38,737 nucleotides of DNA from a cf. Phormidesmis sp. LEGE 11477 (GTDB lineage: Bacteria > Cyanobacteriota > Cyanobacteriia > Phormidesmidales > Phormidesmidaceae). Each line of letters starts with the position of its first letter. Position 1 is the stretch's first letter. Where the stretch lies: positions 1 to 38,737 of the forward strand of contig NZ_JADEXO010000053.1 of NCBI RefSeq assembly GCF_015207105.1, read 5' to 3'. Of this stretch, positions 9,924-16,806 are shown piece after piece. The notes below the pieces were generated by a model. That model did not search any database. It was not told the origin of the DNA and saw nothing but the letters and a program-made list of their open reading frames with translations. A program made the translations under genes and the position numbers.

Positions 9924-10565
9924 TTGAACTACTCACTTTTGAAAGCAATTTCAGCGGATACAACCCTGAATGATTTGAAGCAACGTTTGGGGTTGGTGCC
10001 AGCTCAGAGTCCTGATTTCTTTACTGAATGGAGCGAGGATTTACCAAGCCTGATGGCTCAAGAGGAAGCCAGCATAGAGCGGATTAAACAGCGCTACGAT
10101 TATCACCGTGCCGATGGATTACTGCTCGAAGGGACTATCAATCTCATTGTTGCTGCTCCCTTGCTAGAGCTGCTGGGCTTTGTCGATCCGCCCTTTCGGC
10201 TCAAGTCGCCCTATGGTATTGCCCTAGAACTAGAAGATCCGATTGAAACTATTCGAGGTTTCATCGATGTGCTGGTTTTGCAGGATCGGCTTTGGATTTT
10301 GTCGGTCGAGTCAAAACGCACCAGCATTTCTGTCCCGGCAGCGTTTCCACATCTGTTAGCCTACATGGCGGCAAGCCCGGACCGACAGTTGCCTAACTAT
10401 GGCATGGCAACCAATGGAGATGAGTTTGTTTTCTTGAAGCTAAGTGCCGAGAGTGAAGCCGAAAGTGAGTACGATACCTCTCGCTCTTTCTCGCTGTTTC
10501 CTCAACGCCACGAGCTGGGTCAGGTGGCTCAGATTCTCAAGTTTTTAGGTCAGAAGGTTTTATAA
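9924..10565 (+). CDS. HsdR_N-like / PD-(D/E)XK-type protein
   Basis: A 213-residue frame starting at TTG 9924; there is no convincing ribosome binding site, so the start is uncertain. The centre reads GFIDVLVLQDRLWILSVESKR, with the spaced Asp and Glu-x-Lys pattern of a PD-(D/E)XK nuclease fold. Overall it resembles the short proteins in cyanobacteria annotated as type I restriction enzyme R-subunit N-terminal-like. No helicase or methylase genes are adjacent, so it is not part of a visible restriction system and an actual nuclease role is unproven. It is transcribed divergently from the CHAT gene across 124 bp that must hold both promoters. Confidence 0.6.
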   Translation: MNYSLLKAISADTTLNDLKQRLGLVPAQSPDFFTEWSEDLPSLMAQEEASIERIKQRYDYHRADGLLLEGTINLIVAAPLLELLGFVDPPFRLKSPYGIALELEDPIETIRGFIDVLVLQDRLWILSVESKRTSISVPAAFPHLLAYMAASPDRQLPNYGMATNGDEFVFLKLSAESEAESEYDTSRSFSLFPQRHELGQVAQILKFLGQKVL

Positions 10566-10651
10566 GAGTATTCAACGGTAGTTACCCATAGCCACGTAGA
10601 TAAGTCTGTCTAGAAGAGTAGCTGGAAAATACGGCAGACTGACTAACCGTG

Positions 10652-11614
10652 CTACGGGCACAGTGCTCTAACCTGCCCTGCTTCGGCCCCACGACCGCAG
10701 ATGTATCCTTTGCTCACAAAGCCAGAAATTGCCTCCGGGTCATAGAAAAGTCGATGAACCGTTGCCTGCACGCTATCATCAGCTATCCGTTCAATCCAAT
10801 GAGCCATATAGCCACCGCCATTGCCCGGATAGTTGGTCACTAGCACTTCTACCCAGGGCCGCTCACTGCTGATGCCTTCCGGTATTTCTGGCGGCATTGT
10901 CCAAAAGTCGTTCTGAAGCCAGCTAGCCTGTTCTGCTAATGTTCGCACCATCGTGGGCAGCGGGTCACTGTCGCTAGCCCAAGGTGCCATTTCTAGCGAA
11001 ACTGTCGATTCACCATTCCACTCCTGGACTTCAGGATTGTAGAGTACGCTGCAGCTTGTGCCTAGCCCACAAGTTGGACTCTCTGCAACAGCCGATGTGC
11101 TCATCTGAGTCGATTCAGAAAGCCAGTCTGCTGCTACGTTCATTACTGGAAGAAATTCCAAGTCGATATGCTGATGAGACGTGTTGTTATCAAGGATAGG
11201 ATCAACATTCTCCTCACCGTAGCTACTCACTAGATCGCTATAGAGCGCAGGCGATAGATTGTAATGATCAACTTTGACTTGATAGAGCAAATCACCGTCT
11301 TGTTGAACCGGATAGAGCCGTAGGCGAATTCGCCAGGTTGGCACGGTTGGCACACCTCCCAGCCGAATCGCATATTCTAGCGGTCCCATGCTTTGAAAGT
11401 ATCGAAAGTCCGACTCGCTGAGACTGTCTAAGCCATCAGGCGGGACTGAATTTAAGCTGGTTGAAGTAGGGGAGGATGTGGGAGGTTGAGATAGTACAGG
11501 TTCAGGCACGGGTTCAGCAGGAGAATTGGCATTCACATCATCGGCCCCTGTCGCACTACAGCCAAAGATACATAGGGGTAATGCGAGTGCTGCTGCCTGC
11601 CGCAAGATAGTCAT
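10652..11614 (-). CDS. putative lipoprotein, unknown function
   Basis: A protein of 320 residues. The N-terminus MTILRQAAALALPLCIFGCSA looks like a lipoprotein signal with Cys19 as the lipidation site (-3 to +1: I-F-G-C). A Pro/Ser/Thr-rich linker (residues 25-60) leads into a globular region with no family I recognise; notable pieces are VPTWRIRLRLYPVQQDGDLL, HIDLEFLPVMNVAADWL and YPGNGGGYMAHWIERI. The region contains several Cys residues (for example PTCGLGTSCSV, YICGRG, RALCP) that could pair outside the membrane. It has the same orientation as, but no close spacing to, the ATPase gene upstream. Function cannot be assigned. Confidence 0.6.
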   Translation of the reverse strand: MTILRQAAALALPLCIFGCSATGADDVNANSPAEPVPEPVLSQPPTSSPTSTSLNSVPPDGLDSLSESDFRYFQSMGPLEYAIRLGGVPTVPTWRIRLRLYPVQQDGDLLYQVKVDHYNLSPALYSDLVSSYGEENVDPILDNNTSHQHIDLEFLPVMNVAADWLSESTQMSTSAVAESPTCGLGTSCSVLYNPEVQEWNGESTVSLEMAPWASDSDPLPTMVRTLAEQASWLQNDFWTMPPEIPEGISSERPWVEVLVTNYPGNGGGYMAHWIERIADDSVQATVHRLFYDPEAISGFVSKGYICGRGAEAGQVRALCP

Positions 11615-11899
11615 AGTGAATAGAACTCCAACAAAGACGAACTGAGAATCTAATGTATCTGCTGATTGTTAAACTTTCCCGTACAACTGGTCAAACCATC
11701 AGCTTTAGTACTCTTTGGCACGTTAAAATCAATTTTCACAAGCAGACTATCAAGGAGTGAATGAGCAGTGTATCGATTCAAGTCAGACACAGATGCTGGG
11801 TACAGCGGCCTGAGCATCTACACTCAGTTGTGATAGGGTACACCCAATCCAACTAACCCCTAGCTTCCTAGCGAGGAAGCCAATGCTCTATGTGGCGAC
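11615..11899. other. intergenic region with a small hairpin
   Basis: No supported gene is present in these 285 bp. A perfect 7-bp stem with a 4-base loop (GCTTCCT/AGGAAGC) lies at 11863-11880, just beyond the stop codon of the ATPase gene on the minus strand. It lacks a T-run, so it is at best a weak or processing-type terminator. The part next to the lipoprotein gene should hold that gene's promoter, but I see no convincing -35/-10 pair. Confidence 0.4.
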
Positions 11900-13300
11900 T
11901 CAGTTCTGGTAGGTCATACCCAAGTATCTCCGACTAGCTTTATCTTCTACCCGACCCTCTTTTTGCAGCTCTCGGCTGATACCTTCTAGCAGATCGTCTT
12001 CGTAGATTTTTTGAGGCGTTTGGGTGACTGCTTTGAGGCAAGCGTAGCGCAGCACGTTGATGATATTGCCACCAGTTAGCTCGTATTCAGTTGCTAACTT
12101 GTCAAAGTCTATCTCCTCAGCAATTTCAAAGGGTTTGTTGAGGAAGGTATCTCGCCATAATTGCAGCCGTTGCTCGGTATTAGGGATGGGAAAGTGGATC
12201 ATGGATTGGAAGCGGCGGGCGAAGGCTTCATCTAGATGGGTACGCAGATTCGTTGCTAGGATGGCCAGACCTCTGTAGTCTTCAATTCGTTGCAATAGGT
12301 ATGAGATTTCTTGATTGGCAGCACGGTCGTTGGAGTTTTGAGACTCAACCCGTTTGCCAAATAGAGAGTCTGCTTCGTCAAAGAACAGAATCCAATCTTG
12401 ATGCTGGGCTCGATCGAAGAGTCTGGCTAGGTTCTTTTCGGTTTCTCCGATATATTTTGAAACCACTCTAGAGAGGTCGATTCTGAAGACAGGTAAACCA
12501 GACTTCTTTCCTAGTAAGCAGGCGGTCATGGTTTTGCCGGTGCCGGGTGGGCCGTAAAAGAGACTTCGAAATCCCGGTTTAATTCGCTGCTTTAAGTTCC
12601 AGCTATTCATCAGCAAATCTTTGTTTTGAATCCAGGTGAGGATATCGTCTATCTCTTGTCGGGTAGCGGGGTCGAGTACGAGGTCATCCCAGGCTAAGTC
12701 GGTGGTGATGCGCTGAGCAGGGAAGGCTGAGCTGAAGGTGGGGGTGTAGGATTGTCCGGTGATGATTCGCTGGCGATACTCGGGCGTGAGGTGAAGCGCG
12801 GCGGAGAGTGGAGGTTCGTTGGTGTGTTGATGATTGAGAGAGAGGATGCCCTGGGCGAATAAGCCTTGGTCGGGTTTGAACAGGCCATCGTAGTGGAGGC
12901 GAGCGGAGAGGTTGTCGTCTGCTAGCAAAAACATGGCGGTTTCGCAGGTGGGCAAAAAGCCGCCGTGGGCGTTGCCGATGAGTCCGCCGAATTCGGTGTA
13001 GCCGCGATCGAGGGATTGATTGCGAACTAGAAATGTATCGAGCAGGTTGGGTTTGATATGGGGGATTAGGCTGAGGATGAGTACCAGTCGTTCGGCGGGC
13101 TGTAGGTTGAGGGTTTGTAGGAGGTTGGCGTAGGATACATCCGTTTGGGGCAATGCTGGCGGGGGTATTACATTGAATACATTTCTTTCTGCTGATTTAC
13201 CATCCGCACGCAGCTGAAATCGATGTTCTAGGATTTGGCTGAACCAGGTGAGTTCGCGATCAATGCAGTCTGCGTTTTGATTGGTTTTGGTTAAGTTCAT
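11900..13300 (-). CDS. eCIS-associated AAA+ ATPase (Cis15-like), 466 aa
   Basis: One AAA+ module lies in the C-terminal half: Walker A GPPGTGKT at residues 250-257, Walker B ILFFDEAD at 304-311, the pore-proximal SKYIGETEKNL, sensor-1-type ILATNL and the arginine-rich DEAFARRFQ segment. The N-terminal 200 residues are a helical domain of the kind found on eCIS ATPases. AAA+ ATPases of this type (Cis15) are a hallmark of eCIS loci; a role in particle assembly or cargo loading is proposed, not proven. The ATG overlaps the TGA of a fossil VapC frame (ATGA at 13297-13300) and lacks its own clear ribosome site, suggesting coupled translation. It is a shorter paralogue of the 18819-20996 ATPase. 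Codons 93-142 are the source of two fossil fragments found upstream. Confidence 0.85.
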   Translation of the reverse strand: MNLTKTNQNADCIDRELTWFSQILEHRFQLRADGKSAERNVFNVIPPPALPQTDVSYANLLQTLNLQPAERLVLILSLIPHIKPNLLDTFLVRNQSLDRGYTEFGGLIGNAHGGFLPTCETAMFLLADDNLSARLHYDGLFKPDQGLFAQGILSLNHQHTNEPPLSAALHLTPEYRQRIITGQSYTPTFSSAFPAQRITTDLAWDDLVLDPATRQEIDDILTWIQNKDLLMNSWNLKQRIKPGFRSLFYGPPGTGKTMTACLLGKKSGLPVFRIDLSRVVSKYIGETEKNLARLFDRAQHQDWILFFDEADSLFGKRVESQNSNDRAANQEISYLLQRIEDYRGLAILATNLRTHLDEAFARRFQSMIHFPIPNTEQRLQLWRDTFLNKPFEIAEEIDFDKLATEYELTGGNIINVLRYACLKAVTQTPQKIYEDDLLEGISRELQKEGRVEDKASRRYLGMTYQN

Positions 13301-13401
13301 AGTGGGTCAGTAATTGTCCAGTTCTCTATGACAATTCCGTTTATTCTTTCAAAATGCTTGGCATTGTTTGTCATGAGCACCATGTTGTTGACGAAGCACA
13401 T
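13297..13401 (-). pseudogene. VapC (PIN toxin) remnant with internal deletion
   Basis: A 34-residue frame starts at ATG 13401 preceded by TAGGAG. After four residues it passes into MVLMTNNAKHFERINGIVIENW, which matches the C-terminal end of VapC/PIN-domain toxins (TNN..HF.RI.GI.IENW). About 100 residues carrying the acidic PIN active site are missing, so the start codon and the tail were probably joined by a deletion. It sits where a toxin gene should be, just downstream of the antitoxin-like gene, and its stop overlaps the ATPase start codon. Confidence 0.6.
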
Positions 13402-13405
13402 GCTC

Positions 13406-13624
13406 CTATCGTAGTTCTTTGATTTGCCGATTGGTGTTTCGGCTATTGCGAAGTTCGTGAATGATTTGTTCTGCCGATAGCTTAAATTCCCAAGCATCGA
13501 AAGCATTTTTCATTGTATTAGGATCTTGTTGAAGATTTTGTCTGATGGATTGGGTGAGTCGCTCTATCAAGTCTAATTTCCAGCTTATATGCAGGCTTTC
13601 GATCAGACCCCAATAGCTATTCAA
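13406..13624 (-). pseudogene. VapB-like antitoxin remnant, copy A (start codon lost)
   Basis: The peptide (NSYWGLIESLHISWKLDLIE...AWEFKLSAEQIIHELRNSR...IKELR) has the layout of small cyanobacterial antitoxins paired with PIN toxins: N-terminal helix pair, then a W-x-x-x-x-SAEQII-x-ELRNSR tail. Aligned with copy B (16130-16357), whose ATG is intact, the corresponding codon here is ACA, so translation would have to begin at a TTG eight codons later. Its toxin partner is deleted. Probably a non-functional remnant, although a short product from the TTG cannot be excluded. Confidence 0.55.
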
Positions 13625-13970
13625 TACGTGCGAATTAGATACTTTTGTAGTTGCAATGTGTGATTTTCTGATTTTTCAATGAGCGTCATTTATTAAACAA
13701 ATATTGCTTATTATCGCCGAACTTAATTGCTCCGAGTGCTTTTCAAATTTGAGGGTGTGTGCTGTGGCGTTTAAACATGCCATTGTAGTGGAGGCGGGCG
13801 GAGAGGTTGTTATCTGCAAGCAAGAACATGGCGGTTTCGCAGGTGGGCAAAAAGCCGCCGTGGGCGTTGCCGATGAGTCCGCCGAATTCGGTATGGCCGC
13901 ATCAAGGTTTTGGTTGCGGGTAACAATTAGGCTAAAAGACGTTTTTAATGGCTTTTAAGTTTTGTTATGG
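13430..13970. repeat. direct repeat R1, copy A (about 541 bp)
   Basis: The segment aligns over its whole length, with scattered substitutions, to 16139-16678 in the same orientation. It contains most of the antitoxin-like gene, a short AT-rich spacer, and a fossil of the neighbouring ATPase gene. The left boundary cuts through the antitoxin frame: copy A continues with codons for RQIKELR, copy B does not. Together with R2 it frames each cargo gene. Confidence 0.85.
13769..13920 (-). pseudogene. AAA+ ATPase gene fossil, copy A
   Basis: About 150 bp here closely match 12874-13024 inside the intact ATPase gene, which encodes residues about 93-142 (EFGGLIGNAHGGFLPTCETA and LLADDNLSARLHYDGLFK). 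Runs such as catggcggtttcgcaggtgg are identical. The fragment keeps the parent gene's orientation but has no start and no ATPase motifs. It lies just 3' of the cargo gene at 14054, where a full ATPase gene would stand if the cassette were an older copy of the cargo-ATPase arrangement. Confidence 0.85.
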
Positions 13971-14053
13971 GCTATGAATAGTATTTGTGTATTTTGTAAT
14001 CATCTACTTCAATAACTAGAAAAATGAAGATTGATTGAACACTCCTCATAATA

Positions 14054-15637
14054 TTAGTGGAAGTTATCTAATATATTTATAATTTGCTTTATTGCTCGCT
14101 CCGCCCTTCCTATCCCCTTTTGATCCATTACACCTGAAGTTTTTCGGCCAGCAAGAATGTCAGCATAAGAAGTCTTATCCCAAGAACGATATCCAAATTC
14201 ATCCTTCAATTTTCGATTTGACAAGCCCAATAGAAATTCCGAAGATTCATTCGTGGGATCAATAGTCTGAATATCAGGATATCGCAAATCTTCTTCATTA
14301 GACTCTTGACCGAACAACCTATAAATTTCATCCTTCTTGTCATAGTAACTCATTAGATCTCGATATGAGGAAGATGGGGAGATCACCTCCTTTCCACCAT
14401 TTAAGGCGACTACCTCTACACTATTTGCCAAACTAGAGTTTCCCATATAAATGTATGATGCCATTAGGTGGTAACGCATTACAGTTAGTGTACGTCCACC
14501 AGCAGCATAATCAATTAAGAGTGGTTTTTTCCCATCGAGTTGAGCTGGCGATACATAGTTCATCATATAGTCACGCAGATTTTTTAATTGTCCCTCGACC
14601 AGAGATAATTTTTCCAAATCGCCAGAAAGAATCTTATCTACACGATCCAAGAATCCTTCATCGTCAACTTCACTAATGGGAAGAGTCAATAAGGTGAGCA
14701 AATCTTCTCCTTGATTTTGTATAAATCTTTGTCGGATGCATTCAATTATTAACAATGGGCTACTTCCTAGTGATATATACGCATATTCGTTCGGAGAATA
14801 CTGTGTAGCCAATTTATATGACACTTCATTCAATCCTTCCATTTCCTCGGATGACCACGATAAGCCTTCGGTTACTTCAGACGCTACGGCAACATCTATA
14901 GCATCATGCTTATATATAACGAATTCTTTCCCAAAACGAACTTCATAACCATCTGTCTTTTCAGTGAATACTTTTCCCGTTTTCTTGTAATTAGGATCAT
15001 TTCTATCAGTTACAATTACCTCTGTCCCTCTATTCAGCCCAGAGTCTGTTGACCTTTGTACGGTTGAAGTTCGACTTGTTTTTGGAGATTTTAAATCGGA
15101 ACTTGTTTTACTGGAAGATGAAGCGTAATTTATAGCCGACAAAGACCTAAGCCCCATAACATCAGCTTCTTTCTCCAAGTCTACATCATCATTTATTTTG
15201 ACATCGCCCTTCATTTGCATGGTGGGCTTTACTCTGCCTTGCTTTTGTTGCACCACATGCCATGCTTCATGAGGTAAATGCTTCTCTTGTCCAGAGGCTA
15301 AATGAATATCCGCTCCTTGAGCATAAGCGTGTGTTTGAAATTGAGCAGGTTTGCCGGAGTTGTAATGCACTTTTACATCATCCATAGAGTAACCAGAGAG
15401 GTTCTCAATACCTGTTTTTAGGTTGTCGGGTAAACCTGTGTTACTTTCTTTCTTTTGGATGGGCTGTTGTTGTGCAGAAAAACTGTTTGCCATCTCTTGC
15501 AGCTTTCTTTGTAGAACAGCTTCCGGCCGATTATCCACAAAGTGAAAAGTAGATGCACCACCGCTGTGCTTTTGAGCAACGGCATTAGCTACGGTTTTGT
15601 TTTTATTTTCCTTTGACTTCTCCACTTGCGTGTACAT
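14054..15637 (-). CDS. DUF4157-containing eCIS cargo candidate with novel C-terminus, 527 aa
   Basis: Three parts are visible. Residues 1-56 form a polar leader with FHFVDNRPEAVLQ at 31-43, shared with two other proteins in this window. Residues about 65-160 are a DUF4157 domain with GLPDNLKTGIENLSG, AYAQGADIHLASGQEKHLP and the zincin motif HEAWH at 123-127 followed by VVQQKQGRV. After a Ser/Thr linker comes an SH3/KOW-like segment (GTEVIVTDRNDPNYKKTGKV) and about 270 residues I do not recognise, including LLIDYAAGGRTLTVMRYHL and a basic C-terminus. DUF4157 proteins are common eCIS cargo; the unique C-terminus would be the effector (inference). Base composition is AT-richer than in the flanking eCIS genes. 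AAAGG nine bases upstream supports the ATG. Confidence 0.8.
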   Translation of the reverse strand: MYTQVEKSKENKNKTVANAVAQKHSGGASTFHFVDNRPEAVLQRKLQEMANSFSAQQQPIQKKESNTGLPDNLKTGIENLSGYSMDDVKVHYNSGKPAQFQTHAYAQGADIHLASGQEKHLPHEAWHVVQQKQGRVKPTMQMKGDVKINDDVDLEKEADVMGLRSLSAINYASSSSKTSSDLKSPKTSRTSTVQRSTDSGLNRGTEVIVTDRNDPNYKKTGKVFTEKTDGYEVRFGKEFVIYKHDAIDVAVASEVTEGLSWSSEEMEGLNEVSYKLATQYSPNEYAYISLGSSPLLIIECIRQRFIQNQGEDLLTLLTLPISEVDDEGFLDRVDKILSGDLEKLSLVEGQLKNLRDYMMNYVSPAQLDGKKPLLIDYAAGGRTLTVMRYHLMASYIYMGNSSLANSVEVVALNGGKEVISPSSSYRDLMSYYDKKDEIYRLFGQESNEEDLRYPDIQTIDPTNESSEFLLGLSNRKLKDEFGYRSWDKTSYADILAGRKTSGVMDQKGIGRAERAIKQIINILDNFH

Positions 15638-15668
15638 GTTTCGAACCTTTTTTATTTTCTTTAGTGGC

Positions 15669-15699
15669 TGTTATAGGCTCTTCTCAGTTGCCTATAACA
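15669..15699. promoter_or_regulatory. inverted repeat in the 5' leader of the cargo gene, copy A
   Basis: TGTTATAGGC and GCCTATAACA form a perfect 10-bp inverted repeat with an 11-base loop, between the predicted promoter and the start codon of the 527-aa cargo gene. The second cassette keeps it with two changed positions (17636-17665). It could be an mRNA hairpin controlling stability or translation, or a protein operator. Nothing in the sequence decides between these. Confidence 0.55.
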
Positions 15700-15712
15700 A
15701 TGCAAATAATCG

Positions 15713-15742
15713 ATACTATTCCGTTTATTCTCACTGTGTCAT
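15713..15742 (-). promoter_or_regulatory. predicted sigma70-type promoter for the 527-aa cargo gene
   Basis: On the minus strand, ATGACA (15742-15737; 5 of 6 to TTGACA) is separated by 18 bp from TAGTAT (15718-15713; 4 of 6 to TATAAT). The expected start of transcription is about seven bases downstream, placing the inverted repeat 15669-15699 in the 5' leader. Both boxes and the spacer are identical in the second cassette, which is the best support for the call. Confidence 0.45.
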
Positions 15743-15747
15743 TACTT

Positions 15748-15794
15748 AAAAGGTGCACATACATCGCTAAATCGGAGGTATATGTGCACCTTTT
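15748..15794. terminator. 14-bp perfect hairpin, likely bidirectional terminator, copy A
   Basis: AAAAGGTGCACATA and TATGTGCACCTTTT are exact reverse complements separated by 19 bases. Read on the minus strand it is an A-flanked stem ending in TTTT, directly after and overlapping the TGA of the recombinase fragment, so an intrinsic terminator is the simplest reading. It would insulate the cargo promoter just downstream. A recombination site for the lost integrase is an alternative. Confidence 0.5.
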
Positions 15795-16006
15795 CAAATA
15801 TCCATCTCATCCAGCGGTGACTTCAGATTTTCAAACCCCTTAGACGTAATATGGGTATAGATTTCCGTTGTCTTCGAACTACTATGACCTAGCAACGACT
15901 GGATATACCGCAGATCCGTTACTCGTTCTAGCAGATAGGTCGCAAAACTATGTTGCAGCGTACGTAAAGTTACCTCACATTTCTTGCAATACTCCCGCCG
16001 CAGCAA
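15794..16006 (-). pseudogene. tyrosine recombinase C-terminal fragment, copy A
   Basis: The frame encodes [36 protein letters not shown] and [20 protein letters not shown], the end of a XerC/D-like tyrosine recombinase catalytic domain. The box normally reading [13 protein letters not shown] has lost its Arg (LRTLQHSF), while the nucleophile Tyr (EIYTHI) is kept. Only about 65 residues of homology remain, and the upstream part is replaced by unrelated sequence at about 15977, so it cannot be an active integrase. Compare copy B at 17760-18041. Confidence 0.8.
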
Positions 16007-16085
16007 CAGTGCCTTTTACAGCAGTAGCGTCAGCTACATAATCTTTTCGATTCTGACGATATCTACCATGCCTCTTATGTAACAT
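15975..16085 (-). CDS. possible 36-aa basic small protein
   Basis: An ATG at 16085 preceded by AGGAGCAGGAGACT opens a 36-codon frame ([20 protein letters not shown] followed by [16 protein letters not shown]). It overlaps the start of recombinase fragment A in another frame. The ribosome site is among the strongest in this part of the window, but I recognise no family and the frame exists only in the segment unique to cassette A. It could be the 5' end of a gene broken by the rearrangement. Confidence 0.25.
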   Translation of the reverse strand: MLHKRHGRYRQNRKDYVADATAVKGTVAAAGVLQEM

Positions 16086-16129
16086 AGTCTCCTGCTCCTG
16101 GTATCGAAACGGTTGAAATCTGTTCTCAG

Positions 16130-16357
16130 CTACCCATCATTGGTGTTTCGGCTATTGCGAAGTTCGTAAATGATTTGTTCCGTCGATAGCTCAGATTTCC
16201 AGGCACCAAAGGAATTTTTCATCGTATTGGAATTTTGTTGAAGATTTTGCCTGATGGATCGGGTGAGTCGCTCTATCAATTCTAATTTCCAACTGGTGTG
16301 CAGGCTGTCGAGTAGGCCCCAATAGCTATTCAATACATGCGAATTAGATGTTTTCAT
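16130..16357 (-). CDS. VapB-like antitoxin, copy B (C-terminally altered)
   Basis: A 75-residue frame with an intact ATG (MKTSNSHVLNSYWGLLDSLH, then WKLELIERLTRSIRQ...AWKSELSTEQIIYELRNSR). It resembles the DUF2281-like or unnamed antitoxins that pair with PIN toxins in cyanobacteria. After NTN the sequence leaves the homology with copy A and stops within two codons, so the last five or so residues are lost, and no toxin gene follows. It may be an orphan antitoxin or a dead remnant; there is no clear ribosome binding site. Confidence 0.5.
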   Translation of the reverse strand: MKTSNSHVLNSYWGLLDSLHTSWKLELIERLTRSIRQNLQQNSNTMKNSFGAWKSELSTEQIIYELRNSRNTNDG

Positions 16358-16678
16358 GATTGCAAGATGCGATTTTCTGATTTTTCAACGAGTGTTATTT
16401 ATTGACTAAATATCGCTTATTGTAGTCGAACTCAATTGCTCCGCGTGCTCTTCAAATCTGAAGGTGTGCGCTGTGGCGTTGAAACATGCCATGGTAGTGG
16501 AGGCGGACGGAGAGGTTGTCGTCTGCTAGTAAAGACAGGGCTGTTTAGCAGGTGGGGGAAAAGCCGTCGTGTGCGTTGCCGATAAGTCTGCCGAATTCGG
16601 TGTAGCCGCATCAAGGTTTTAGTTGCGGGTAACAATCAGGCTAAAAAGCGTTTTAATGATTTTTATGTTTTGTTATGG
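16139..16678. repeat. direct repeat R1, copy B (about 540 bp)
   Basis: Homologous over its full length to 13430-13970. It carries the second antitoxin-like gene and the second ATPase fossil. Divergence is spread along the whole copy and includes many non-silent changes, so the duplication is not very recent. The 128 bp between its right end and the peptidase gene (16679-16806) hold only AT-rich sequence with a short duplicated tract (TTTCATTGCTTATTG twice). Confidence 0.85.
16478..16628 (-). pseudogene. AAA+ ATPase gene fossil, copy B
   Basis: About 150 bp match the intact ATPase gene at 12874-13024 and fossil A at 13769-13920, for example gtagtggaggcg and gccgaattcggtgtagccgc. It is more decayed than fossil A (mggcgg to agggctg-type changes and an in-frame stop in the parental frame at tagcaggtg). 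It lies 3' of the peptidase cargo gene, in the same relative place as fossil A beside its cargo gene. Confidence 0.8.
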
Positions 16679-16806
16679 ATTGTTCTATTTCGTCCTCTTT
16701 CCTCAATAAAGGATCATGTTACCTACAAAATTTACCAGATACTGAGGATTCATCTTCTTTCATTGCTTATTGTTTTCATTGCTTATTGTTTGAACTATTT
16801 TTCTAT

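Larger units (their letters stand above)
15588..15976. repeat. direct repeat R2, copy A (about 389 bp)
   Basis: Aligns with 17552-17942 in the same orientation. It spans the first 15-17 codons of the cargo leader, the ribosome site, a 5'-leader inverted repeat, a promoter-like segment, a hairpin and the decayed recombinase C-terminus. The stretch from about 15700 to 15747 is nearly invariant between the copies, more so than the coding parts on either side, which points to selection on a regulatory function or to recent recombination. Confidence 0.85.

Noticed and set aside
13297-13624. Working VapBC toxin-antitoxin module
   Set aside because: The toxin lacks the acidic PIN active site and the antitoxin copy has lost its ATG.
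15748-15794. Hairpin near integrase remnants read as an integron attC site
   Set aside because: It lacks the GTTRRRY/RYYYAAC core sites and the two-box architecture of attC; overlap with the stop codon and the terminal T-run fit a terminator better.
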